From contig CABVAO010000002.1 in assembly GCA_902496335.1 (NCBI GenBank), positions 1 to 64,000 of the forward strand: a stretch of 64,000 bases of DNA. Reading direction: 5' to 3'. Source of the stretch: an uncultured Collinsella sp. Its GTDB lineage: Bacteria > Actinomycetota > Coriobacteriia > Coriobacteriales > Coriobacteriaceae. The notes beneath the pieces were generated by a model. That model was not told the DNA's origin and made no database searches. It saw only the letters and a list, made by a program, of their open reading frames with translations. A program made the translations under genes and the position numbers. Below are positions 18,767 through 26,503 of this stretch, one piece after another (the stretch's first letter is position 1; the number at the start of each line of letters is the position of its first letter).

Positions 18767-20851
18767 CTAGATGCAGAATCCGGGGATCACGCAGGTTCGT
18801 TTGTTTGGCTTGTCCGCAGGCGTTGCGTACGTAAAGGCGTCGCCGTCGTGGCCCACACGGTTTATGTAGAGCGTGCCTTCGGTCTCCGATGAGTCGGGGC
18901 TCACCGTGCGCTCCCACCAGCAGGTGTCCTTGCCCTTCCACTGGCGAACCAACGTCTCGTTCGTGGTATACGGACTTACTTTGAGCTCGCGGAAGAGCTG
19001 ATACTCCTTGCCTTCGCCGTTATAGATGTCGGCCAGGTAGTGAAAGCCCTCGGTAAACGACTCGGGCGGCTGCACTCCGCACAGCTCGACCATGGCGGGC
19101 AGCCAAAGAGTTGCGGGCAGCTCGCTCAGGCACGATGCGCTTCTGGCGGCGCCAACGTTATTCGAGATCTTTTTGACAGATTTGATGAGTGTGCGCAGCT
19201 CGTTGGGCAGCAGCTTAAGGCCGTCGCTATCGAGCCATTCCCGCAGCTCGCAATCTGTCCAGCCGGCGCTCGGCGGTTGGGCCGCGGCATCGCGCTCGGC
19301 AATACCCGCGTCGAACATAAACGTCAGCCCGGCCTTGCCCGTACCGTCTAGAAGCTCGTCGTGGCGGATGCCCACGAGCTGCGCGCCGACGTGCAGCCCA
19401 TTGGTGAGCTTCACGCGCTTAGTGCATGGATAGGGGATATGCCCGTTGTCATCGAGCAGATGATAGCGCTTGGCAATCTCGCGTGCCTCGCTACGGGTCT
19501 CGGCGGCCTTAATCTTGAGCGAAATCTCCTGCAGCTGATCCCAGGTGTAGTCGTCAAGTGAACCGCGGATGCCGTCCAGGTAGTCGGGGATACCAAAGCC
19601 ATGGGTTGCCGCCCCGATAACGCCGAGCCCCGCAACGGCCGCGACAACGCCACCGATAATAAAGCGGCGGCGGGTCATGGCATCGTGCCGGGCCTGCTCC
19701 AAGATCTCTCGTGCGCGCTCGCCGGCGACGTCGACCTTAAGGTGCGTGCCAGAATCGATATCAATCGCGACCTCGTCTCCTGCGCCTTCGCGGCCCTCGG
19801 ATTCGGCATCGGTGAGGAACGCCGAGAGCACCTCGAGCATCTGCTGTTCGGTGGGACGATCGCACTGCTCGACCGAGATGCCTTTCATGATGATTTGGAC
19901 GAGCGTCTCGTCGTCACTGCATCGCGGCTCGAGCGGTGTCGGCTTGGTCTTGGTCTTTATGAGGTAGAACGAGCCGGTTGCCGCGGCGCCCGTCGACTCC
20001 ACATCGAACGGCTTGCGACCGCTGTAGAGCTGGTACAGAATGCTCGAAAGCGCATAGACGTCGACCGCGGGCGAGCGGCGAAGGGCCGCGATGCCTTCGA
20101 TATCCTGCGTGAGCATCTCGGGCGCGGCGTATGCGGGCGTGGCGAAGCGCCAGATGTCGGCACGCCGGGTGATCGTGTCGTCGCCGAGGGCCATGGTCGC
20201 GGAGCCCATGTCGATGAGGCAGGGGTCAAAGGAGCAATCGGTAATCTGTTGCTCGAGCGTTCGGCTGGTGGTACGGAACATGATATTGGTGGGCGACAGG
20301 TCGCGATGGACGACCGGATTCACGAGCCCCTGGGTCATCAGGAGTGCGCGAAGCACGGCGTTTCCAACGGCGGCCACCATCTGGGTGGTTAGCCCGCCCG
20401 AGGCATCGTGCGGAAGCAAAGGCAGCGCCTGCTTGAGCGATGTTCCTTCGACCCACTCCATGAGGATGAGCGGGTCGTCCTCGCACGATCCATAGCCATA
20501 GACGCGCGGAAATCCGCGCAGGTGTGAGACGGTGCACAGATGACGGTACTCCTCGAACAGCGCGGCGGTGTTGGCCAGATGCGCGGCCGATTGCTCGGCG
20601 GAGCGGTCGGGGGCTTGGCCGGAAAGGATGGCGTTGTCCTTGAGTAGCTTGACGGCAAAGACCTCGCCGCTCGTGTTGGTCGCGCGCAGCACGTGCCCGA
20701 TGTTGCCGTTGTCGCGGTGGGTCGTCTGGAGAATAAGCGTCATAAACCGACGCTTGGCGTCGTCCTCGGCGCTGGGGTCGACCGCCACGGCGGTGTCGAA
20801 CGTGTCAAGACGGATGAGTTTGTCGCCATAGGCGCTGTCGGTAGTATCCAT
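18767..20851 (-). CDS. Membrane Ser/Thr protein kinase with DUF6273 C-terminus
   Basis: A 694-residue Hanks-type kinase. The cytoplasmic kinase domain (~40-345) has the ATP Lys in VFAVKLLK, catalytic loop HRDLSPTN and metal loop DMG in place of DFG, plus YAAPEM. The catalytic residues Lys, Asp and Asn are kept, so it may be active. A single membrane helix follows an RRR stop-transfer (FIIGGVVAAVAGLGVIGA, ~395-412). The outer C-terminal part carries a DUF6273-like region (VGIRHDELLDGTGKAGLTF, GWTDCELREWL, YTTNETLVRQWKG..WWER). This layout suggests an outside sensor controlling an inside kinase. It lies downstream of an FHA protein on the same strand, a likely phospho-Thr reader. The ATG follows AAAGGA. 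Family-1 palindromes flank the pair. Confidence 0.88.
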   Translation of the reverse strand: MDTTDSAYGDKLIRLDTFDTAVAVDPSAEDDAKRRFMTLILQTTHRDNGNIGHVLRATNTSGEVFAVKLLKDNAILSGQAPDRSAEQSAAHLANTAALFEEYRHLCTVSHLRGFPRVYGYGSCEDDPLILMEWVEGTSLKQALPLLPHDASGGLTTQMVAAVGNAVLRALLMTQGLVNPVVHRDLSPTNIMFRTTSRTLEQQITDCSFDPCLIDMGSATMALGDDTITRRADIWRFATPAYAAPEMLTQDIEGIAALRRSPAVDVYALSSILYQLYSGRKPFDVESTGAAATGSFYLIKTKTKPTPLEPRCSDDETLVQIIMKGISVEQCDRPTEQQMLEVLSAFLTDAESEGREGAGDEVAIDIDSGTHLKVDVAGERAREILEQARHDAMTRRRFIIGGVVAAVAGLGVIGAATHGFGIPDYLDGIRGSLDDYTWDQLQEISLKIKAAETRSEAREIAKRYHLLDDNGHIPYPCTKRVKLTNGLHVGAQLVGIRHDELLDGTGKAGLTFMFDAGIAERDAAAQPPSAGWTDCELREWLDSDGLKLLPNELRTLIKSVKKISNNVGAARSASCLSELPATLWLPAMVELCGVQPPESFTEGFHYLADIYNGEGKEYQLFRELKVSPYTTNETLVRQWKGKDTCWWERTVSPDSSETEGTLYINRVGHDGDAFTYATPADKPNKRTCVIPGFCI

Positions 20852-20888
20852 GGCGTTCCTTTGTCTGGCATGGGTTGTCGCACGCGTG

Positions 20889-20939
20889 CGTGAACAGTGC
20901 GGTTATCGGTAAAGTACCATAATAGCCGCACTGCTCACG
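20889..20939. repeat. Inverted repeat upstream of the kinase
   Basis: CGTGAACAGTGCGG ... CCGCACTGCTCACG (one mismatch) around a 23-nt AT-richer centre that contains TATTAT on the minus strand. It could be a promoter-operator or an attenuator for the kinase gene. Confidence 0.5.
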
Positions 20940-20982
20940 TATGCCGCTGAGTATTGTCGTTTACGACGTAGAAGGTAGCAGA

Positions 20983-21009
20983 CGAAAGACGGGCGATGAC
21001 CGTCTTTCG
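20983..21009 (-). terminator. Hairpin between FHA and kinase genes
   Basis: GAAAGACGG/CCGTCTTTC hairpin just after the FHA stop codon (minus direction). There is no clear T-run, and an overlapping alternative pairing (CGGGCGATGA/TCACCGCCCG) exists, so termination may be partial. Confidence 0.4.
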
Positions 21010-21022
21010 ATCACCGCCCGCG

Positions 21023-21985
21023 CTAGTCCACAATAACGAGAAACGTTGTATAGAGACCCAAGTGAAGTCTGTCGCTGTTTTCGATTTCCACCGGGGGATA
21101 GACTTTGCCGGGCTCTCGTTGGTCGCGGGGCGGCTCGATTACGATATCGCCGTCGCCTGCGCCCGATTCGAGCACCGTGCCGTTGGTCGATCCAAGGCCC
21201 TGGGCGTACCAGTGCTCACCCTCAAGCCAAATGCGAAGATGTTCGCGCGATGCGTCGGCGCCCACATCGGTGATGCTGGGCGAGGTTTTGGGCAAAGAAC
21301 CAATCACGGTGCCGCGCGGATCGCGTGTGAGGGGATGGATCTGCATGTCGACGCAGTTGTCGGCATGTGTCCTGAGCAGACCGAGGTTGGGGGCGACGGC
21401 GCGCGGCTGCTCCAGGCTGCCCATAAAGTCACGTCCGACGGTAGTTTCGGTGGTGCCAAAGTGCCCGCCCGTCTTGCTGTCGCAAAAGCGCTCGACGGTG
21501 GCCACGCCTTGAACGGGATCGGCAAGTGCGCCCGTCGCCACAAAGAGCATAAGGTAAAGCGTGCTTTTCTCGCGCACGGCATTGCCGTCAAAGTTGTCGA
21601 TGCGATTGAGGGCATTTGCATATAGGCGGCTGTCCAGCTTGTAGCTGGCGAGAGCCGACATCATTTCGTTGGCGGCCGGACCGTGATAGTGCTCGGCGAT
21701 TGCCCGATAGGCGGACTCGCCGCCGCCGAGCTTGCTGCAGATTGCCGAGGAAAGGTTGAGCGTGGTGACGGTAAAGTCGCTGTAGATGGAGGGCGCGCAC
21801 TGGTCAGGCTTGCGATGGACGATGTAACGGGTGAGATACGAGCGGTTGGAAGAACATTTCTCGAGCAGGGTACTGCCGAGATAAGAGTTTCCATTGATGA
21901 GCATTCGGGCGATCTCGAGATGTTTAAGACCGCCGAACGAGCGAATATCGTTATAGAGGACCGAGCAAGGCGTCTCTGCTGCCAC
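21023..21985 (-). CDS. FHA-domain protein
   Basis: A 320-residue cytosolic protein. The C-terminal ~100 residues form a forkhead-associated domain with SREHLRIWLEGEHWYAQGLGS and STNGT, i.e. the conserved S-R-x-H and N-G-T phosphothreonine-binding residues. The N-terminal ~200 residues are helical and unrecognised. FHA proteins commonly bind autophosphorylated Ser/Thr kinases, and the kinase gene lies 171 bp downstream on the same strand. GTG 21985 is chosen because AAAGGAGG sits 5 nt upstream; the ATG 30 nt further upstream lacks a ribosome site and would overlap it. Confidence 0.85.
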   Translation of the reverse strand: MAAETPCSVLYNDIRSFGGLKHLEIARMLINGNSYLGSTLLEKCSSNRSYLTRYIVHRKPDQCAPSIYSDFTVTTLNLSSAICSKLGGGESAYRAIAEHYHGPAANEMMSALASYKLDSRLYANALNRIDNFDGNAVREKSTLYLMLFVATGALADPVQGVATVERFCDSKTGGHFGTTETTVGRDFMGSLEQPRAVAPNLGLLRTHADNCVDMQIHPLTRDPRGTVIGSLPKTSPSITDVGADASREHLRIWLEGEHWYAQGLGSTNGTVLESGAGDGDIVIEPPRDQREPGKVYPPVEIENSDRLHLGLYTTFLVIVD

Positions 21986-22163
21986 GGATACCTCCTTTGA
22001 TTGCTTCCTAGCCAATATGGCGATAGGAATTAATGGCCCCCGGTGGGCGACGTATTAAATGGCTGCGCAATATATAGCGTAACCAAAGCAACATTATAGG
22101 CCACATGTTCGAAATTGCAGGAAGACCGAGAGATTTGGTTTGGACTGGACGGAAATCCCCCTC

Positions 22164-22225
22164 TGTCTTGATCTATAACAATTAGGACCGATTTTACTCG
22201 TTAACTGTTACAGATTGAGACGTTT
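22164..22225. repeat. Palindrome family 1, copy j
   Basis: TGTCTTGATCTATAACA ... TGTTACAGATTGAGACG. Confidence 0.92.
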
Positions 22226-22242
22226 GTGAACCGTGTCGACCG

Positions 22243-22304
22243 TTTGTCTCGATCTGTAACACGTAGAGGAAGATTTGCCCTGTAGATGTTACAGATTGAG
22301 ACAA
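22243..22304. repeat. Palindrome family 1, copy k
   Basis: TGTCTCGATCTGTAACA ... TGTTACAGATTGAGACA; a single G-T wobble difference between the arms. Confidence 0.93.
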
Positions 22305-22573
22305 TCAGCCAGGCCCGCCCCGTCCGCCTCGTCATCTGTGGTTTACGTGGGGGCATACGGAGTGCGGGTATACTAACCGGCGGCGAATCTGCTCCATCGC
22401 TTAGAGCTGCTGCGTCTGGACGGCGTGTGATAGGGCTGCCAAAGCGATCGCCAGCGTGCTGAGCAACGTCCTCTCTGTGCGCACCTGTTTTTGTATGTAT
22501 TAGCGCACTACCAAGCACGCCCGCGCGGCCGCACGCCGTGCCCATTGCGCGTGCAGATAAGGAACAACAACAT

Positions 22574-24784
22574 ATGCGTAATTCTGTATCTGACGTCACC
22601 GACGCCGAGATCCTGGACGAGGCCCGCGAGGCCATGACCCAGGCTGCCTTCGATGCCGCCGATGAGGCCAATGCTGCCCAGGCCGTCGAGTCCGCTACCG
22701 AGAGCCTGCCCGCCTTTGACGAGCTGGGGCTTTCCGACGAGATGCTCCGTGCTATCGAGAACCTGGGCTACACGGCGCCCACGCCCGTGCAGGCCGGCTC
22801 GATCCCCGTAGTGCTCGAGGGCCGTGACCTGCTTGCCGCCGCTCAGACCGGCACCGGCAAGACGGCCGCTTTTTTGCTGCCGACCATGAATAATCTGGAG
22901 CACATCGCTCCTCCCAAACCCGTGCGCGAGCGCGGCGGCCGCAACCGTCGTCGCGGTGCTAAAAAGCCCGAGGGCAACGGCCGCGGCCCCGTGATGCTCG
23001 TCATCACCCCTACGCGCGAGCTTGCCCAGCAAATCGACGAGGTCGCGAGCAAGATCGCCGACGTCACCGGCCATGTTGCCGTGACCGTCGTGGGCGGCGT
23101 GAGCTACAAGCCGCAGACCGCGGCGCTCAAGTACGGCTGCGATATCCTGGTTGCCACGCCGGGCCGTCTGGTCGATCTGATCGAGCAGGGCGCCTGCCAC
23201 CTGAACGAGGTTAAGGTCCTGGTGCTCGACGAGGCCGACCGTATGCTCGACATGGGCTTTTTGCCCGCCGTCCGGCGCATTGTGCGCGAGACGCCGGCCG
23301 AGCGTCAGACGCTGCTGTTCTCGGCGACCCTCGACGAGGAGGCCGTGGGCGAGATCACCGACCTGGTGAGCGACCCGGCTCGCGTGGAGATCGCACCTGC
23401 CACGTCGACCGCCGACACCGTCGACCAGTTTGTGTTCCCGGTGTCCATCGAGGCCAAGAATAACCTGTTGCCCGAGTTCCTCAAAAAGGAGGGCCCGGAG
23501 CGCACCATCGTCTTTATGCGTACCAAGCACCGCGCCGACAGCTGCTGCCGTCGTCTGGAGCGCAAGGGCATCAAGGCCGCCGCGATTCACGGCAACCGCA
23601 GTCAGGCCCAGCGCGAGCGTGCCCTTTCGGCCTTCCGCGACGGTACCGTTGACGTGTTGGTGGCAACCGACGTGCTCGCCCGCGGCATCGACATTAGCGA
23701 CGTGCGCTACGTCGTAAACTTTGACGTGCCGGCCGAGCCGACCGACTACATCCACCGTATTGGCCGTACGGGCCGCGCCGGCGAGCTGGGTTGGGCCATC
23801 ACGTTTGTGACCGAGCAAGACGTCGATGAGTTCTACGAGATCGAGAAGCTCATGGACAAGACCGCCGACATCTACGAGGCCGGCGACCTGCATGTGGGTC
23901 CCAACCCGCCTGCGGTTGATCCCGAGCGCGACCCTGCGGCCTTTAAGGTGAAGAAGAAGACTAAACGCGGCAAGTCCAAGAGCAAGAAGAAGCTTGAGCA
24001 GGCGCGTCGCGATGGCAAGCGCAACGGCGACGATTACGGCGATGTGGCTGGACGTTCCAACCGCGGTCGCGACGAGCGCCGCGGCGACGGCGAGCGTCCG
24101 AGCCGTCCCAAGCGCGGCGGCAAGACCCGCGTGCGCGAGGGCGTTCAGGCTCGCGTGGACGAGGCTGTTGAGAGCGTGGCTCGCGAGGTAGCTGCCGAGG
24201 AGCGCGGCGGTGCTGGTGCCGCTGAGCAGCCTGCGCGCGGCAACCGTGCCGAGCGTCGTGCCAAGCAGTTCCAGGGCGAGGCACACCGCCGTCGTCGTGA
24301 GGACGAGGACCGCGGCGGTCGTCGTCGTGTCGAGCGCGAGGGCGACCGCCGGCGTTCCGGTCGTGATGACGAGCGCGGCGGCCGTGATGAGCGTCGCGGC
24401 GGCGAGGGTCGCGGTGAGCGTACTGCCCGTGGCGGTGAGTCCCGTGGCGGCAAGCGCTTTGAAGAGCGCGGTAGCCGCGGCGGCGAGCGTCGCGAGGGTG
24501 CTCGCGGCAATGGCGGCCGCGGCGGCGCTGGTCGTTCTAACGAGTCGCGTGATCGTCGTGACCCGCGTGCCAGCCGCGATCGTCGCGATGACTGGCGCAA
24601 CTACGACGATACCCGCGAAGAGCGTCGCGGCGGCTATCGTGGTGGTCGTGGCGGCAACCAGGCCGGCTCCCGTGGCGGCCGTGCCGGCGGTCGCGATAAC
24701 CGTGGCAGCTACGGCAACAGCCGTGGCGGCAAGCGCGGTGGCAGCTCCCGTCGCCCCGGCGACGGCGGCGGCAAGCGCAAGTAA
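22574..24784 (+). CDS. DEAD-box RNA helicase with long Arg/Gly-rich tail
   Basis: A 736-residue ATP-dependent RNA helicase. Core motifs are the Q motif region (GYTAPTPVQAGSIP, ~66-78), AQTGTGKT (~90-97), PTREL, DEAD (219-222, VLDEADRMLDMGF), SAT, then RGIDI and HRIGRTGRAG in the second RecA lobe. There is a basic 25-residue insertion between motifs I and Ia (PPKPVRERGGRNRRRGAKKP). From ~450 onward the protein is a low-complexity basic tail with many RGG/RGGR/DRRD units, expected to bind RNA and perhaps to phase-separate. A likely role is ribosome assembly or mRNA turnover at low temperature. ATG 22574 follows AAGGA; the longer frame to 22538 has no site. A strong terminator follows. Confidence 0.95.
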   Translation: MRNSVSDVTDAEILDEAREAMTQAAFDAADEANAAQAVESATESLPAFDELGLSDEMLRAIENLGYTAPTPVQAGSIPVVLEGRDLLAAAQTGTGKTAAFLLPTMNNLEHIAPPKPVRERGGRNRRRGAKKPEGNGRGPVMLVITPTRELAQQIDEVASKIADVTGHVAVTVVGGVSYKPQTAALKYGCDILVATPGRLVDLIEQGACHLNEVKVLVLDEADRMLDMGFLPAVRRIVRETPAERQTLLFSATLDEEAVGEITDLVSDPARVEIAPATSTADTVDQFVFPVSIEAKNNLLPEFLKKEGPERTIVFMRTKHRADSCCRRLERKGIKAAAIHGNRSQAQRERALSAFRDGTVDVLVATDVLARGIDISDVRYVVNFDVPAEPTDYIHRIGRTGRAGELGWAITFVTEQDVDEFYEIEKLMDKTADIYEAGDLHVGPNPPAVDPERDPAAFKVKKKTKRGKSKSKKKLEQARRDGKRNGDDYGDVAGRSNRGRDERRGDGERPSRPKRGGKTRVREGVQARVDEAVESVAREVAAEERGGAGAAEQPARGNRAERRAKQFQGEAHRRRREDEDRGGRRRVEREGDRRRSGRDDERGGRDERRGGEGRGERTARGGESRGGKRFEERGSRGGERREGARGNGGRGGAGRSNESRDRRDPRASRDRRDDWRNYDDTREERRGGYRGGRGGNQAGSRGGRAGGRDNRGSYGNSRGGKRGGSSRRPGDGGGKRK

Positions 24785-24816
24785 GATGCGCATCGCGCGC
24801 TAGCGTGAGACAAGCT

Positions 24817-24849
24817 AAGGGCCCGAGCAAACAACGCTCGGGCCCTTTT
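24817..24849 (+). terminator. Intrinsic terminator after the helicase
   Basis: AAGGGCCCGAGC-N7-GCTCGGGCCCTTTT: perfect 12-bp stem with T-run. Confidence 0.95.
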
Positions 24850-25401
24850 GTTTGCCGTGTCCATCGCTAATTCAAACGTGATGTTCTCGGGAATGCATCT
24901 GGGGGATGCCGAGGACCTATTTTCTGCCATGCAGCAATGGGTCCCATGGGGTGCGCCGTGCATTTTTTGGAGTATTCTGCAGTTCGAGTTGTCTGCATAT
25001 GATTCGACGTCGCCAACGGTGGCCTTCGGATATCCCTAGCGAGCGTTCCGAGTCAGATTTCGCCGTTTTCCGGAGCAGGGGCGCGTCATTCTCGCCATGT
25101 CGGGACTTAGAATGATACGGCGCCCTACAGTTTTGCCCACCCGCGGCGGTGCTGACGCGGTCACGTTGCAGAATACTCCGTTTTTTGCACGTGCCGGGAT
25201 GGGGTACCTCAGGAGAACGCGGCGGTATCCAGTAAGTATATGCAATCTGTACCGTAATTTATACAAAACGAAGAGGCAGACAGCGTAGGGTGGGTGCATT
25301 GGGGTGCTTGGTGCACCAAAACGGGGATCCCATGCGCCGTATACTCTGGCTGGATGTGAAAGCGGCTTGACGCGTTGCCAGGCGTAGGGGAGGGTGCCTC
25401 G
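24850..25401. other. 552-bp intergenic region upstream of the EFR1 gene
   Basis: Dominated by the ~308-bp family-4 element A (24958-25265), followed by ~135 nt with GGTGCATT and GGTGCACCAAAA boxes (25293-25320) and a GAGG-rich leader. Short minus-strand frames across the element share RAKNGVF with frames in element B, but they look like by-products of the repeat. Confidence 0.6.
24958..25265. repeat. Family-4 structured element A
   Basis: A left end GTGCATTTTTTGGAGTATTC... (24958-24981) and right end TGCAGAATACTCCG + T6 (25167-25190) form a closing stem GGAGTATTCTGCA/TGCAGAATACTCC around 185 nt. Inside, 25079-25125 can form a hairpin (GGCGC..GCGCC region with TCATTCT/AGAATGA). Conserved blocks continue as GGGGTACC (25201-25208) and TATGCA...ATTTATACAA to 25265. 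Element B (38546-38853) keeps the same positions with almost no length change. It may be a noncoding RNA, a REPIN-like repeat or a regulatory leader. Confidence 0.65.
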
Positions 25402-26163
25402 ATGAGCGTATTCGAAATTGTGTTTAGTCCGACGGGTGGAACGCGGAAGGTGTCTGGCCTTGTGGCCGGGGCACTGGGCAAGAATACCGTTACCGTCGAT
25501 CTGGCCGATAGCGGGCTAGATTTCAGCGCTGTCTCGATGACTGAGGACGACGTGGCCGTAATCTCTGTGCCGGCGTATGCCGGTAGAATCCCGGCTGTGG
25601 TGGCTGACCGGTTGGGCATGGTGCGCGGCAACGGGGCTCGGGCTGTTTTGGTTTGCGTATACGGAAACCGCGCGTTTGAGGACACGCTCGTAGAGCTGGA
25701 GGACGTTGCGAAGCGCGCCGTATTTAGGGTTGTTGCAGCGGTTTCTGCTATTGCTGAGCATTCCGTTGCTCGTCAGTTTGCTGCTGGGCGACCGGATGCG
25801 CAGGATGCGGCGCAGCTCGCAGAGTTTGCGCAGCAAATTCAGCAAAAGCTGTTGGCTGAGGATGCGTCCGGGCCCTCTATCCCCGGCAATCGTCCTTATA
25901 AACAAGCCGGAGGTCACCGCATGGCACCCGAGGCAACAGAGGATTGTGTCTCCTGCGGTGCATGCGCCGCGGCGTGCCCCGTTTGCGCTATCGACAAGAG
26001 TGACCCCAAACGAGCAGCTGGCGAGGCGTGCATCTCCTGCATGCGCTGCATCGCCGTATGTCCGCGAGGTGCTCGCAAGCTTGATTCCAACAAACTATCC
26101 GCTGTTTCCCAGATGCTGAGCAAGGTTTGCGTCGCGCGGAAGGAATGCGAGCTCTTCATCTAG
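25402..26163 (+). CDS. EFR1-type protein: flavodoxin-like domain plus two [4Fe-4S] clusters
   Basis: A 253-residue cytosolic electron carrier. The N-terminal ~150 residues form a flavodoxin-like fold with the FMN phosphate loop SPTGGTRK (~9-16) and SVPAYAGRIP (~55-64). The C-terminal part has two ferredoxin motifs: CVSCGACAAACPVCAI and CISCMRCIAVCPRGA, each C-x2-C-x2-C-x3-C. This is the EFR1 domain order of anaerobes. It probably shuttles low-potential electrons; the partner is unknown. ATG 25402 follows AGGGGAGG. It sits alone downstream of a structured repeat and ahead of the hydrogenase operon, whose promoter is separate. Confidence 0.88.
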   Translation: MSVFEIVFSPTGGTRKVSGLVAGALGKNTVTVDLADSGLDFSAVSMTEDDVAVISVPAYAGRIPAVVADRLGMVRGNGARAVLVCVYGNRAFEDTLVELEDVAKRAVFRVVAAVSAIAEHSVARQFAAGRPDAQDAAQLAEFAQQIQQKLLAEDASGPSIPGNRPYKQAGGHRMAPEATEDCVSCGACAAACPVCAIDKSDPKRAAGEACISCMRCIAVCPRGARKLDSNKLSAVSQMLSKVCVARKECELFI

Positions 26164-26174
26164 CGCAAGTGAGA

Positions 26175-26207
26175 TTGGTGCAAACAAACCTGGCCCTTTT
26201 GCACCAA
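26175..26207. repeat. Hairpin TTGGTGCAAA/TTTGCACCAA
   Basis: Stem of 10 bp around AACAAACCTGGCCCT, 11 nt after the EFR1 stop codon. It shares the GGTGCAAA...ACCTG unit with 15151-15193 and ~45761. It may end EFR1 transcription, though no T-run follows. Confidence 0.65.
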
Positions 26208-26211
26208 AAAC

Positions 26212-26272
26212 GATCCGTTTTCCTCCGTTCCCAAGGGATCATGTGATCCGAAGGGGACGGAGGAAAACGGAT
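26212..26272. repeat. Palindrome, GATCCGTTTTCCTCCGTCCC type
   Basis: GATCCGTTTTCCTCCGTTCCC and its complement (one G-T pair) around a GGATCATGTGATCC centre, itself palindromic. Half units of the same sequence stand alone at 32601-32627 and 45727-45750. Confidence 0.85.
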
Positions 26273-26503
26273 CAAAAAGGAAAAATAGTAAGGCGCTCTT
26301 TTTCACATTGAATATTGCAATTTGGTAACGCGTTTTATCAAATATGGCATTTATCTGCGGTAATGTTCTATTTCACCGCTGAGGGTGACATTTTATACCG
26401 CCTGCCGAACCGTATGGAGACCTCACAACTTTTTAGGTCAGTGTTGTGCGTGTAGCAATTTCGCCCGGCCTCGCCTCCGGGCTGCCATGTGAGAGGGGAT
26501 CTT
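26273..26503. other. AT-rich leader of the hydrogenase operon
   Basis: About 230 nt, clearly richer in AT than the surroundings (26280-26400), as expected for the promoter of the hydrogenase operon. A weak TTCACC-N16-TATACC pair lies near 26371-26398 and a CCCGG/CCGGG hairpin at 26463-26482. No regulator site could be assigned. Confidence 0.4.

Larger units (their letters stand above)
21986..22573. other. 588-bp divergent intergenic region, FHA/helicase
   Basis: Holds two family-1 palindromes (22164-22225, 22243-22304) and then ~270 nt of leader before the DEAD-box helicase. Long leaders are usual for cold-induced helicase genes, but I see no defined RNA switch. Short open frames here (for example 22201-22671 minus) lack support. 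Confidence 0.55.

Noticed and set aside
11577..22304. CRISPR array as an explanation for the repeated TGTAACA units
   Set aside because: Units are palindromes scattered over 20 kb in ones, twos and threes without regular unique spacers, and no cas genes are present.
22508..24793. 761-codon minus-strand frame opposite the helicase
   Set aside because: Composition is almost only Ala/Thr/Gly/Leu over the RGG-coding part; shadow of the repetitive plus-strand codons.
25036..25299. Minus-strand frame in element A sharing RAKNGVF with a frame in element B
   Set aside because: The shared residues come from the conserved repeat end (GTGCAAAAAACGGAGTATTC); the rest of the two translations is unrelated, so a gene is unlikely.
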